A DNA stretch of 64,000 nt from Zygnema cylindricum. Its lineage: Eukaryota > Streptophyta > Zygnematophyceae > Zygnematales > Zygnemataceae. The position numbers and the translations under genes were made by a program. The stretch is from assembly GCA_037447655.1 (NCBI GenBank), contig JBBHKE010000536.1, forward strand, positions 126,100 through 190,099. The letters run 5' to 3'. The notes under the pieces were generated by a model. That model searched no databases, had not been told where the DNA came from, and saw nothing but the letters and a program-made list of their open reading frames with translations. Shown here one piece after another: positions 9,755 to 19,555 of this stretch. Positions within the stretch are counted from its first letter, which is position 1. Every line of letters starts with the position of its first letter.

Positions 9755-11369
9755 GTGGACCAACGCTGCGCTGAATTGGAGGAAGCTGGCCGCATTTATC
9801 GATTGGATTCTACTTTTGCAGCACCCACTGTCATGTCCAAAAAAAAAGATGCCGAAGGAAACTTTACCGATCGCCGGATGTGCGGCGATTACCATGAACT
9901 CAATGCTAAAACGATACAAGATCGACATCCAATGCCATTGGCCGAAGAAATATTTGATCATGTAGGAGGCGCTAAATGTTGTTCAGAGACAACTGCTGGC
10001 ACTGAAGATGAAGAAGATGCAGCAGTAGTCATCGTAGAACAAATCAAGAGAGGAAGCTTCCACAAATACCGATGGCTGAACATCAACGTTGACAGACTAT
10101 AGCTTTCATTTAAATGCTCCAATGGTCTTGAAAATTTACCACAGTGTCGACAACATACAAAGAGACACACACAAAATATCAATTTATTCCGCTATTAGAT
10201 TTGTGAGATATGCAAAAATGAAATTACATAAAACTGAGTGGACAGTTTTCCTATCATTTGTTCCTAAATAATCAAATTCACTATGTCCTACTTCTATACA
10301 CCGAAACTACACTAAGCTGTACGGAGGCATTCCAGCCGTACATCTAACATTCTAACACAACAAATACTGTGAGTATACCTGTAACTAAAGGTATGTCATA
10401 AACCACATTCTCAACACTAAAAAACTAATTCACTACAGACAAAGTTCTATTCTACCAAATATTTACAACGAAGTTCAGACAATGTAAAGTGATAGTGATC
10501 TTGTAAAACCTCGTCAAGTGATGGTGATCTAGTCAAACCTCGTCAGTATTTGTTGGCGGCGGCTGTCAGCCGTGCGATTAGAGGACCGTAAAACTGACAT
10601 CACGAAGTCCCGTGGTCCTGCCGAATTTCCGTACGTCCACGGAGGACATACTCAGGCATTCTCTCAAGTGACCACACGTGTCCCAAGTGTGAATGAACTG
10701 TGAACTCCCAACTTCACTGTCACACTAATTTTGGTAAGTATTGAACCGAACTCAACCAAAAATAGATTAAGTCCATAACAGCTCTCTCTCTCTCTCTCAC
10801 AGTTGAGGCATAGAGAGGACTAAAGCTTTCTAAAAACAACACTAAATATTTTAGTATTCTGGATTTACGACAAGGCTTTAACCAGATTGAAATTGAGGAG
10901 AAGGATAGGCATAAAACCTCCTTTTGGGGTAGTGATGGTCGTTGGGAGTGGTCTGTCGTGCCTTTTGGACTTAAGAACGCCCCCACAGTTTTTCAAAAAG
11001 TAATGGATTCAGTTTTAGGTGGTTGCAAGTTTGCACGATGTTATATTGATGATTTGATTATTGCCTCTGCCACAATTGAAGATCACGCAACTCATATCGA
11101 ATGGATCCTAACTGAACTGAAAAAGGTCGGAGTAAAATGTCATCCAACTAAATGTACTTTCGAGTCTGAGGGTGTGCCTTACCTTGGACATTTCATTTCC
11201 TCCGAGGGAATCACACCACTTGAAGCAAAAACCAAGGCTATCAGCAAACTGCCAACACACGTTGATCTCACGAGTCTTCGAGCCTTCCTAGGACTAGCTA
11301 ATTTTTATCGTAGATTTGTCCCTAGTTTCAGCACTGTCGCTTCACCATTCAATGATCTACTCAAAAAAT
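9755..11369 (+). pseudogene. Ty3/gypsy reverse transcriptase, split by a solo LTR
   Basis: The N-terminal half (9755-9976) has ELEEAGRIYRLDSTFAAPTVMSKKKD and RMCGDYHELNAKTIQDRHPMP. The C-terminal half (10847-11369) has LDLRQGFNQIEIEEKDRHKTSF, VPFGLKNAPTVFQ, the catalytic YIDDL at about 11042-11056, and YLGHFISSEGI. Leaving out 9977-10846 (LTR plus one target copy, 870 bases) the frame is continuous, so the LTR arrived when this reading frame still matched. The stop at 11369 lies between RT and RNase H. Confidence 0.92.
9977..10841 (-). mobile_element. Solo copia LTR with CTAAA target duplication
   Basis: An 865-bp TGTTGTT...AACAACA sequence flanked by CTAAA at 9972-9976 and 10842-10846. It matches 5071-5924 over its full length. 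The orientation is minus: that strand ends with an ATG at 10030-10032, 18 codons and then CA, the phase seen at other Gag starts here. The internal region and second LTR are absent, as expected after LTR-LTR recombination. Confidence 0.92.
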
Positions 11370-12060
11370 AGGTCCCTTTCGTATGGGGACCTGATCAGAT
11401 TTTGGCTTTTCAGAAGTTGAAAGATGCCCTCTCTAGTGCTCCCATCCTCCGACCTCCTAATCACAAATTACCTTTTTGCCTACAAACAGACTTTGGAAAG
11501 CTTGGCATTGCGACCATCTTAACTCAGCGTGAACTAACAGGAGAAGAATACGTGGTCGCTTACGCAAGCAGAAGTAATAATCGTGCGGGGTCAAATTACA
11601 CTAGTTATAAATGAGAATGTCTGGCGGCGGTTTGGGGTATTGTACACTTTCGTCACTACCTTTACAAAAAACAGTTTACAGTTCTAACGGACCATCAACC
11701 TTTACATTGGCTAATGACGAACGATAAATTGTCAGGAAAACTAGCGCGATGGGCATTAATTTTACAAGAATATGATGTGGAAATAATTCACCTTCCAGGA
11801 TTACTTAGCCTGAATGCAGACGGCATTTCCCGAAATCCTTTGCCAAGTACCACAGACAATGGAGTCCGGCAAGATTTCGATGACGACTTAGCTTCTATGT
11901 CAACAGGGTTTTATATCAAACATTCTTTAGTTGCGCTGCCCGACTCCCATTTTGCCCCAGATCTATGGCGAGACGGAGCACTAATTCTTTTCCTCTCCTC
12001 ACAAACCTTCCGACTAGGCACTACATTCGAGGAGGAGGAAAGAGTAATGAAAAGAGCTTA
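11370..12060 (+). pseudogene. RNase H and connector (gypsy)
   Basis: Contains FCLQTDFGKLGIATILTQ (first catalytic Asp), ECLAAVWGIVHFRHYLY after a TGA at 11612-11614 (catalytic Glu), TDHQPLHWLM and a LNADGISR motif. The frame is the same as RT with two stops (11367-11369 and 11612-11614). After about 11860 comes an unconserved connector ending at 12058-12060. Confidence 0.9.
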
Positions 12061-12885
12061 AAATTATCTTTGGTTAGCGCTAGTTCAATTGCTAGGGGAC
12101 AGTAGTCAAAGACACGTGCCTCTCCTGACTGAACGCCTCTCGCTAATGGAACAAATTCACACAAAACTGGGTCATTGGCGCGCTATTGGTGGTTTGGGAT
12201 GTAATCTGATGTCGCAGGGGTATTTCACAAGTGTGCCATATGTGATCGTCTAGGTACCTCTTTAAGCAACCGACAAACTACCCTCCAACCATTACCCATC
12301 AAGGGGTTATTTTACCGCTGGTCGTGCGATTTGGCAAGCCCCTTTCCGATTTCCCGGAGGGGGAAACAATATATAATGATCATGATTGAAAGATTTAGCA
12401 AATGGGTTGAAGTAGTAGCGTTACCACACAAAACTGCTAAGCTCACCAACGCCGCTTTTAAAGAACATGTCTTTATGAGATACTCCGCTTCAGCCGAAGT
12501 CCTCACAGATCAAAGGACTGAATTCCGCGGAGAATTCCAAGAAATGCAAGATGACCCTCTCATATACCATCGTCAAACCAGTCGCGATCAATCACAAGCT
12601 GATGGATTGGCAGAACGTGCAGTTTAGACCTTCAAGCGGGCATTACGCAAGCATTGTTTGGAGAAACATATAAAAGTGTGGGACGAGTCACTTGGCTATA
12701 TTGCCATTGGGTATCGAATGTCGGTACAGGCGAGTCTTGCTAATTTCAGTCCATACTATGTCTTATTTGGGCATCAACCCTTGTTGGGTAGGAATATCCA
12801 GAAAGCTGCAAACTTTCCGCTTCCCTTACTGTCTGACAAAGTTTTTCTGGAAGAACTTACTAACAGGGTGTTGTTTTTTGCCTGA
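12061..12885 (+). pseudogene. Gypsy integrase
   Basis: A disrupted HHCC zinc region lies at about 12150-12260 (GHWRAIGG and, in another frame, CAICDRLG). The core starts near 12318 with SCDLASPFP (first Asp), then FSKWVEVV, VLTDQRTEF (second Asp) and GLAERAV (Glu). A TAG follows at about 12625. 12658-12885 continues with SLANFSPYYVLFGHQPLL. At least two frame changes. Confidence 0.88.
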
Positions 12886-12889
12886 GAGA

Positions 12890-13070
12890 TGCCCATGGCT
12901 TTTGACAACCTACAGATCGCCCAACACCGAGATACTTTGCGCTTTGCCACTACACTCAGCGGCAGCTACCAGCCCCAGCAGAAGCCTTACCGAGTGGGAG
13001 ATTATGTCTACTTACGGCGCCAATCCTTCGATACCTTGGACACAGATGTTTCACCTCATATTCTTTGAAT
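12890..13070 (+). pseudogene. Integrase C-terminal tail (GPY/F-like)
   Basis: A frame containing YRVGDYVYLRR and SPHIL resembles the small beta-barrel tail that follows gypsy integrase cores ('GDyVyl...'). A one-base frameshift just after it leads into IIKVD...LRLQGAD and the PHD finger. Confidence 0.6.
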
Positions 13071-13092
13071 TATCAAAGTAGACACGAATAGC

Positions 13093-13410
13093 ATGCTAAG
13101 ACTTCAAGGAGCCGATACGCGAACCTTTCGGGAGCGTTCGAAAAACTGTGCTCCATGTTGTTTACCGGATCTCTCCAAGGACATGGACCCTATGCGTATG
13201 CCTATCACTGAGGCTACAGAATGCACACTTTGCAACCGAGCCGACGGAGAAACATCAATGCTTCTATGCAACCATTGCAACAAGGGATTTCACATGGAGT
13301 TTTTGGTTCCTGCGTAAACTACGGTTCGGGACGGTCATTAGTTTTGCCACGGCTGCCAAGAGTTACCAGTCGAATTGGCCAGCTCTTCGGAAGGCTAAAG
13401 AGCTAGGGGG
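13093..13410 (+). pseudogene. PHD-type zinc finger at the end of the gypsy polyprotein
   Basis: ECTLCNRADGETSMLLCNHC is followed by NKGFHMEFL: Cys-x2-Cys, Cys-x2-Cys and His of a C4HC3 finger. The position of the next Cys is Phe. The last pair (FCHGC) is at about 13343-13357 in the shifted frame, after a stop. PHD fingers read histone H3 tails, so the domain may have guided integration to particular chromatin (inference). Confidence 0.75.
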
Positions 13411-13414
13411 GGAA

Positions 13415-14931
13415 TAAACTGAGCCTCCTAGCTTACTCTCCCACCTTACCTTTGTTTTTCTTATGATATGTTTATTTATTGCTTGCTGCTTGTACATATT
13501 CATTTTCACTTGCTCTCTGAGATTTTCATGACTTTCTCGCTTAATTCGTTATCATTTATCTTTCAGCTGGTTGTGTTGCATGTTTATCATTTCCTTTGTC
13601 ACATGCACGACAACTGTCATGCCGTATCACGTCGGCACAATATATTATTTTTAAGCGTATGGAAATGGTCTTTCGAATGGGACGCCACACTAATTTAAAC
13701 GTGTGTATGTTTCGATGACGAGAGGGCCGTACAAATTCCGGTCAGACGTCGTGAAACCTGCGGACGATTTGGATTCCGTACATGACGTCGATAGTCGCCG
13801 AAATTCCGCGAACGGACTTAACTTGCCGGCCGAAATTTTCCGCGAACCAGTTTGAGTTTTCGTCCGTACAACTGGTGACGCGAAATGACAAACGACAGAA
13901 TTTACATGTACCACCATTGACACAAATGTGAATCCACGGCCACAAAGGATGCATAGGAACGGACGATTCGGATTCAGTCTGCACACGACGACGCAATTGG
14001 TTAATTTAAGTCGTGGACCCTTGGAGGTCTCACGCATTCACACGTAGCATAGGAACGGTTTTTATCCTTAGTTTGTAGATTTTGTAACTCAAGGCATACG
14101 ATTCTGGTCGCCTCAGATCGAAACTAGAAGCAAACAGCTACATAAAATACATTTATTCATAGTAAGGTAGATGCTCAGATGTAGAATTTGTACTTAGCAA
14201 ATTTTAGGTGAAATATATGCTCACAACTTCATTTGCACAGGAATTCTCTCTTTGGAAGATTTAACCTAAATTTCTAATATTTTCTTGTAAAATTGTCAGG
14301 ATAGTTTTAGTGGCTATTTTTCTTTCCATTTAAACGTTCTGCTGCCTAGTTCGCACTCACCTTTCTTTGTAATCTGCCTTGCAATTTAATCTACGCGGCT
14401 CACGCTGAGGCCTAACCGGTTTCCCTTCACTTTTTCTCTCGTCCTATCAAGTGGATAGCTGCTCAACCTTCTTTCTCAGGTTGTTGTTGAACCTTGGATT
14501 GCGATTGGACAGTTTTGGGTTTGCTTGTGTGGTTTACTAGGGGATACTGGATTAGGGTTGGCTTTCCTTATATGTTTTGTGTGTGACTAAATCTGGTTAT
14601 CTCAGATTTGCTCGCAGTTTGCTACATTTTTAGTTTATGTGTTTTGATATTAGGATAAATCTTTATTTATTGAACTCCTGTAAGGAATATATACTGACCA
14701 AGGAGCCTAGTGGCTATCCGTTGGCTTAATAATAAACTGAGCCTCCTAGCTTCCTCTCCCACCTTACCTTTATTTTTCTTATGATATGTTTATTTGTTGC
14801 TTTTGCTTGTACATATTTATTTTCACTTGTTCTCTGAGATTTTAATGACTTTCTCGCTTATTTCGTTATCATTTATCTTTCAACTGGTTATGTTGCATGT
14901 TTATCATTTCCTTTGTCACATGCACGACAAC
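13415..14931. repeat. Direct repeat pair flanking 1.1 kb of unassigned DNA
   Basis: About 195 bp starting AATAAACTGAGCCTCCTAGC at 13413-13611 recurs at about 14730-14931 with few changes. The first copy begins right after the gypsy polypurine tract, so it may be the start of the gypsy 3' LTR and the second copy a partial sister. The DNA between is a GC-richer block (13690-14045) of unknown nature, then ordinary AT-rich DNA. LTR ends could not be fixed. Confidence 0.6.
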
Positions 14932-15345
14932 CTTTTTTTCATAAACGCGTATCGAGTAACGGGTAACAATTTAGGACCATGACATAACCCGACCGGATTT
15001 CGGGTGTTCAGATTTGAAAAAAATAATATTGGATTCGGGTATAGGAAATTTTGACTTTTGCAATCTCTACCCGTCTGATAGCTATACATCATTTTCTTTA
15101 AAGATATTTGAGACCTTAGACTCGTCTATCGAAAACTTTTTGCGCAACAGCGCTCGGCGAACTTTCCAAGTTATAGGGCTTGACAGCCCTTCTCCAACTC
15201 TCATGTCGGCTTTCTACCGCCAACGCATCTCTGTCGCCCTTCAATATACACAAGCTTCTACCATTATTTGACATAGCACGGTGGTGATTGATGGCTGAGA
15301 ACTGTGAGACTTACCCATGCGCCACCCGACGCATATAGACGAAAT
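14932..15345 (+). mobile_element. Unclassified repeat RB, copy 1 (degenerate)
   Basis: About 410 bp shared with 18462-18895: starts with a T run and CGTATCGAGTAACGGGTAAC, then ACCCGACCGGATTTCGGGTG, then a coding-like tail. The frame 15014-15271 contains ETLDSSIE..., ARRTFQV and FYRQRISVALQ, conserved in copy 2. The family is unknown. Confidence 0.6.
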
Positions 15346-15349
15346 TTGT

Positions 15350-15669
15350 GGTTTTGGAATGTATTGGTTTTGGAAGGTAGTGGTTTTGGAAGGTAGTGGG
15401 TTTGGAAGGTAGTGGTTTTGGAAGGTATTGGTTTTGGAATGTATTGGTTTTGGAATGTATTGGTTTTGGAATGTATTGGTTTTGGAAGGTAGTGGTTTTG
15501 GAAGGTAGTGGGTTTGGAAGGTAGTGGTTTTGGAATGTATTGGTTTTGGAATGTATTGGTTTTGGAATGTATTGGTTTTGGAATGTATTGGTTTTGGAAT
15601 GTATTGGTTTTGGAAGGTAGTGGTTTTGGAATGTATTGGTTTTGGAAGGTAGTGGTATTGGCGCGTAGT
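15350..15669. repeat. 16-bp minisatellite, about 20 units
   Basis: Head-to-tail copies of GGTTTTGGAATGTATT and its variant GGTTTTGGAAGGTAGT, with occasional GGGTTTGG variants. Runs of one variant alternate with the other, indicating local amplification. The minus strand is open through it because 48 bases make a 16-residue period (NTFQNQYIPKPIHSKT); I do not regard that as a gene. Confidence 0.95.
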
Positions 15670-15895
15670 GGATTTGGCGAGGGGGGGATTTTTGGAGGGT
15701 AGTGTTTGGGAAAGTAGTGGTTTTGGCGGGGAGTGGGAGACAGGGAGGATTTTTTTTTGTACGGATAAATAGAGGGTGGAGAGGGGAGAGAGAAGGAGAG
15801 CGGGAAGGAGGGGGGGAAGGGGAGGAGGAGGGAGAGGAGGAGGGGAAGGGGAAGGGGGAGGGGGAGGGGAAGGGGGAGAGAGGGGGGGATTTGAT
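15670..15895 (+). repeat. G-rich and GGA-rich purine tract
   Basis: From 15775 to 15890 the plus strand is nearly all purine with many GGGG runs. It could form G-quadruplex or triplex structure. 15896-16290 is ordinary AT-rich DNA in which I see nothing. Confidence 0.85.
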
Positions 15896-16487
15896 TGCCT
15901 GAAAATGGACGAAGCGGTTAAGGAAAAAGTACAGGGAAGTGTACGGAAATCAGTCTTTTCAATCGAAGATTTGTCAGGAAGTGTACGGATATACATTTCC
16001 ACGGCTGGCTGTTGAACGTTACTGATTCAACATGTTGGATTTTTCTCCATGGGATTTTATTTTGTCGTTTAGGAAAATGGTTATTTTTCGCAGTTTGACC
16101 AGAATTTCAGAAAATCTTTGCCGAAAAGATTTCTCTTCACTTTTTTTTTTGCATTCCCTCCAGCTTCATGGTTTCTTGCACTTTTTTTTGTCGTTATTGA
16201 AGTTCCTTGTTTTGACTGTTTGTCGTATTACTGTACCTTTTGACAATTTTGGTTGATTATATTTCTGGTCGGTGGAATTAATCGTGTATCGCTACAGTAC
16301 AGTACACTATAGCGTGAATCGCTATTAGTGTTAATGTTGTTTTAGCCACTTAAAACATAATTTATCCGTACACACTTGTCGGATTTCGGATCTGACGGTT
16401 GTGATTTGAAGGTAACATCCTCAGCTTCCGATTGGCAGTTTCAAATTGAAAATCGGACAAGTGTGTACGGATAAAATATGTTTTAAC

Positions 16488-17493
16488 CATAGTTCAAAAG
16501 TAGGCATTTTTATTGTAGGCCTTTGGTCGGCGCCATTATCGTAAGTTGTGTTATGGGCTTTTCATGTGATCTTCTTAGATCGCTTCTTTGATCAGCGACC
16601 GTCCTATCGTCCGAATCTGACGGTGTGAATAAAAAATTCTGGTCCGAATGTTTTAATTGGTCCAATTTTTCATCCGAATATTTTAATTGGTCCGAATAGG
16701 TCCGAATACAATATGGGTCTTAGGGCAAGGTTCCATTAAGGGGAAAATGTCGTTGTCTACTGAAGGTCGTACTCTTTTGTACAGTACCGTACCAAAAAAA
16801 AAAAAATGTCAGAAAAACAAGCCTATTGAATGAGGGATTCGATTCTCCACGTTTATGGGCGTAAACGTGGACCGTCAGATGTATAATCGGATACTCCATC
16901 GTCTGACGCTTTCAGTTCGCAACAAGTGACCCGGAGTAGGTCAATTCTTAGAGCCTGAACAAATAACATCGTGCCTCATGGAAAAGTGAACAAATATCCA
17001 CGACGACCGTGCGACCACGTGGGTACACGTCGCATATGACATGTGCCTTCCGTCACGGAGGATGCGAGGCCACCAGAAGACGGAAAAAAATCTTTGACGG
17101 AGGATATTATTTCACGCGATCCACTAACCATTTTGACATTTTTGTACGCTTTTACAAATCTTAAGTTTCGTCCACTTATACAGGTTTTATTCAATACGTC
17201 GTAAGAGTCACTTTTTACCTTCGTTGGTACGAATACGTGGTCACAATTTGCTGCCAGAGATTTTCTGAAGATTACCAGAATTGTATTCTTTTATTACGTG
17301 GCCAAATCAAAGTGTGCCACGCAAAAACAAATGTCGGTTACTGACCCGACACAATGGAACGGTCGCTTCAGTAAATGAATTTTTGATGTTTACAAAGACC
17401 GCCTAATGGAACAACGCTCTTAAGGTCATATTGTATGTTTTGCATACTATAGGCATATTGTATGGGCCTACTTTCACCTACTTTTGAACAATG
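16488..17493. mobile_element. hAT-like MITE copy 1, itself containing a Harbinger-like MITE
   Basis: Terminal inverted repeats CATAGTTCAAAAGTAGG and (reverse complement of the right end) CATTGTTCAAAAGTAGG differ at one base. They are flanked by the 8-bp duplication GTTTTAAC at 16480-16487 and 17494-17501. Eight-base duplications are typical of hAT elements. An uninterrupted relative lies at 26212-26510. Too short to encode a transposase. Confidence 0.85.
16723..17419. mobile_element. Harbinger-like MITE copy 1
   Basis: About 697 bp with ends GGGCAAGGTTCCATTAAGG and (reverse complement) GAGCGTTGTTCCATTAGG, flanked by TTA at 16720-16722 and 17420-17422. A 3-bp TWA duplication is typical of PIF/Harbinger elements. 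Comparison with 26212-26510 shows a clean empty site (GGTCTTAAGGTC). Confidence 0.8.
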
Positions 17494-17614
17494 GTTTTAA
17501 CTGGCGAAAAAATGATCAACACTAATAGCAACATGGTACGGGATGCTATCGTTGCCGTGGGTTCTGAAGCGGGGTACACAATCGAGCGCCAGGTGTCCCA
17601 CATATTACCACCAA

Positions 17615-17733
17615 GTTCTCAATCTAGGGGTGCACGGGGTAACCACGTTCTCAATCTAAGGGTGCACGAAGTAACCACGTTCCCAATCTAGGGGTGCATT
17701 GGGTAACCACGTTCTCAATCTAAAGGTGCACGG
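17615..17733. repeat. 32-bp tandem repeat, 3.7 units
   Basis: Units of GTTCTCAATCTAGGGGTGCA plus 12 bases (ending GTAACCAC) start at 17615, 17647, 17679 and 17711 with one to four differences between them. Confidence 0.92.
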
Positions 17734-17874
17734 ATCTATTTTTTCTACATGGCGCGGCGAGAGCATTGGGGACGTAGTCCTCACAGACCCTACACGATTC
17801 GTATGTTTCCTCGCGTGTAGCATTACATACGGGATGCAGCGGCTTACAAAGAACGTGACTACGCGTAACGAGAC

Positions 17875-18060
17875 CAAACTGCACAGGTCGCAATCGGGTA
17901 CCCGAATCCGTATCCGACCGGTACCCGCCCGCCCGCGTCGGATCCGTAACGAATTCGGGTGCCGAATTTCGGGGGCCGACCGGATTCGGCCGGGTGATTC
18001 AAAAAAGAGAAAAGCAATTTCGGGTACAGTCGGGTAAGCAATAAATGAAAAAAATTGAAG
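17875..18060. other. GC-rich palindromic block with GGGTACCCG motifs
   Basis: A dense cluster of short self-complementary motifs (CGGGTACCCG, GACCGGTACCCG, CCGGATTCGGCCGG), distinct from the AT-rich flanks. Similar ACCCGACCGG wording occurs at the start of repeat RB, so this may be part of the same mobile family. The 17740-17874 stretch between has no recognisable content. Confidence 0.4.
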
Positions 18061-18115
18061 GTTTTGTGGGTACGTTCCACCAAAGTACAGTAGTGTAATG
18101 TCGAGTACAGTACAG

Positions 18116-18325
18116 TACACACTGAATTGCTATTCGTGCAATGAAATAATTAAGGTTAAAAAATAATTAAAGTTATTAACGCTAATTAGGAATTTGGGGA
18201 TTTTCAAGAAAATCATTTACCCTAATTTGTTTTTTAAAATGGAATTAATAATTCTATTTGAGAATTTGTGTCAGAATTTAGGGGCGTCGAATTAGCGTTA
18301 TATGCTAATAGCGATTCACGGTGTA
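18116..18325. mobile_element. MITE family A, divergent copy A6
   Basis: Ends TACACACTGAATTGCTATT and AATAGCGATTCACGGTGTA are inverted copies of each other and match the outer ends of the other family A copies, but the interior is different and AT-rich. Confidence 0.6.
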
Positions 18326-18461
18326 ATGCCCATACCATAAAACATTATTGTACTTTGTACTCTTGGTATCTTGGAAGGTATGAGGGAGATGTACCATTAA
18401 TTTTGTACTTATTCAGGTACGAGCGCGTAAGGGTAGTCGCGAGAAATCGAGTTTCGGTTAA

Positions 18462-18895
18462 CTTTTTTTTCGTAAACGCGTATCGAGTAACGGGTAACAA
18501 TTTAGGAGCGTGACATAACCCGACCGGATTTCGGGTGTTCAGATTTGAAAATAAAAATGTTGGATTCGGGTATCGGAAATTTTGACCTTTGCGACCTTTA
18601 CCCATCTGATAGTTTCACACCATTTGCTTTAAAGATGTTAGAGACCTTAGACTCGTCTATCGAAAAAAATTTGCGCAACATCGCTCGACGAACTTTCCAA
18701 GTTAGAGGGCCCGACAACCCTTCTCCAGCTCTCATGTCGCCTTTCTACCGCCAACGCATCTCTGTCGCCCTTCAACTTTCCCAAGCTACTACCATTATCT
18801 GACAAAGCACGGTGGTGATTGATGGCCGAGAACTGCGAGACTTGCCCATGCGCCACCCGGTGCATATAGACGATATTTGTAGTTCTGATATTTAG
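18462..18895 (+). mobile_element. Unclassified repeat RB, copy 2 with conserved coding tail
   Basis: The better preserved copy. Frame 18545-18802 encodes ETLDSSIEKNLRNIARRTFQ followed by ...SPFYRQRISVALQ..., then a TGA. The same frame then runs on for about 30 codons with STVVIDGRELRDLPMRHP. Both parts are conserved in copy 1, suggesting descent from the 3' end of a real gene of an unidentified mobile element. A third partial copy lies at about 28470-28653 on the minus strand. 18896-19142 is unremarkable. Confidence 0.6.
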
Positions 18896-19142
18896 TTGGG
18901 TGTAGTTTGTGGATTTAGTGTTTTGGGTGGTTTGTAATGTTTCAATAGTTTAGTTTTGTTGTACTTGTTATATTTCTTTTCTTTCAGGCTTTAAAGCACT
19001 TTGTTACGTTTTTAGTCCTTTAGGATTTTGGTCTTTTACCTTTGTTCGTCATCAATTCTTTTTAGAGACAATCATGTGTTTTACTTTCACCGTATTACCA
19101 TTGCGTTTTTACAAATAAAATATGTATATAATAGCGACACAC

Positions 19143-19348
19143 GGTGTACTAGAGTTGATAATTTTTCGCCACTTAAAACATCTTTTCTCCGTACACATTT
19201 GTCCTATTTTGACATAGAGGTTGCCAGAAGGTGAGAATCGTGGCTTCCAGTCGCAACCGTCAAATCCATCATACGGTAAGTGTGAACATATAGAAGATTT
19301 TATAAGCGACAAAAATAACATTAACATGTAAATCGATACACTGTGTAC
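19143..19348. mobile_element. MITE family A copy A2
   Basis: Subterminal GCCACTTAAAACATCTTTTC followed by TCCGTACACATTTGTC on the left and degenerate inverted counterparts on the right; outer ends CGGTGTACT and CACTGTGTAC. Confidence 0.7.
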
Positions 19349-19555
19349 TTTACGGAGGGAGATATATGTACGGAAACGTGATTTAACATAGGGCTAGGAC
19401 CCGTTGGTCCAATTTGAGAGCAAAAAATGATTTTCGGAAATATAACACTATTCCTCAATATCTATATTCAAATTAATACCTTTGGGCATCTGTTTGAAAA
19501 ACTTTAAATAGGGGCGACTTTTGTTCGTTTGGAGCCCTGGACGGCGTATCCCTAG

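Larger units (their letters stand above)
7429..13419 (+). mobile_element. Decayed Ty3/gypsy element with embedded DNA C5-methyltransferase and PHD finger
   Basis: Plus-strand order: aspartic protease, cytosine-5 methyltransferase, RT, RNase H, integrase, GPY/F-like tail, PHD finger, then a G-run polypurine tract at about 13404-13413. There are at least seven frameshifts or stops, and a solo copia LTR (9977-10841) interrupts RT. No Gag or 5' LTR is recognisable; the left part is lost at the junction with E1. A direct repeat starting at about 13415 just past the polypurine tract may be the 3' LTR start. Dinoflagellate and charophyte retrotransposons with captured methyltransferases have been reported, and similar domain combinations are familiar to me from volvocine green-algal predicted proteins. 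Confidence 0.85.
16302..17539. mobile_element. MITE family A copy A1, interrupted by a nested hAT-like MITE
   Basis: Left part 16302-16487 has TACACTATAGCGTGAATCGC and the subterminal CCACTTAAAACATAATTTATCC; the second half of the hairpin is at 16450-16487 and the outer right end resumes at 17502-17539 (CAACACTAATAGC...). The middle (16488-17493) is an insertion with an 8-bp target duplication. Confidence 0.8.

Noticed and set aside
10842-11369. Intron in the gypsy RT in place of an insertion
   Set aside because: The 9977-10841 block has TG/CA ends, a 5-bp duplication and a sister LTR at 5071, so it is a solo LTR and not a spliced intron.
13690-14037. 115-codon minus-strand frame as a host gene
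   Set aside because: It lies in a GC-richer block where two other overlapping frames are equally open, has no recognisable domain, and sits between two copies of a direct repeat.
15241-16002. 253-codon minus-strand frame with repeated Gln/Pro/Lys/Thr motif
   Set aside because: The repeat is the 16-bp minisatellite read in three frames (48-base period) plus the translated purine tract; no start context, homologue or non-repetitive part supports a gene.
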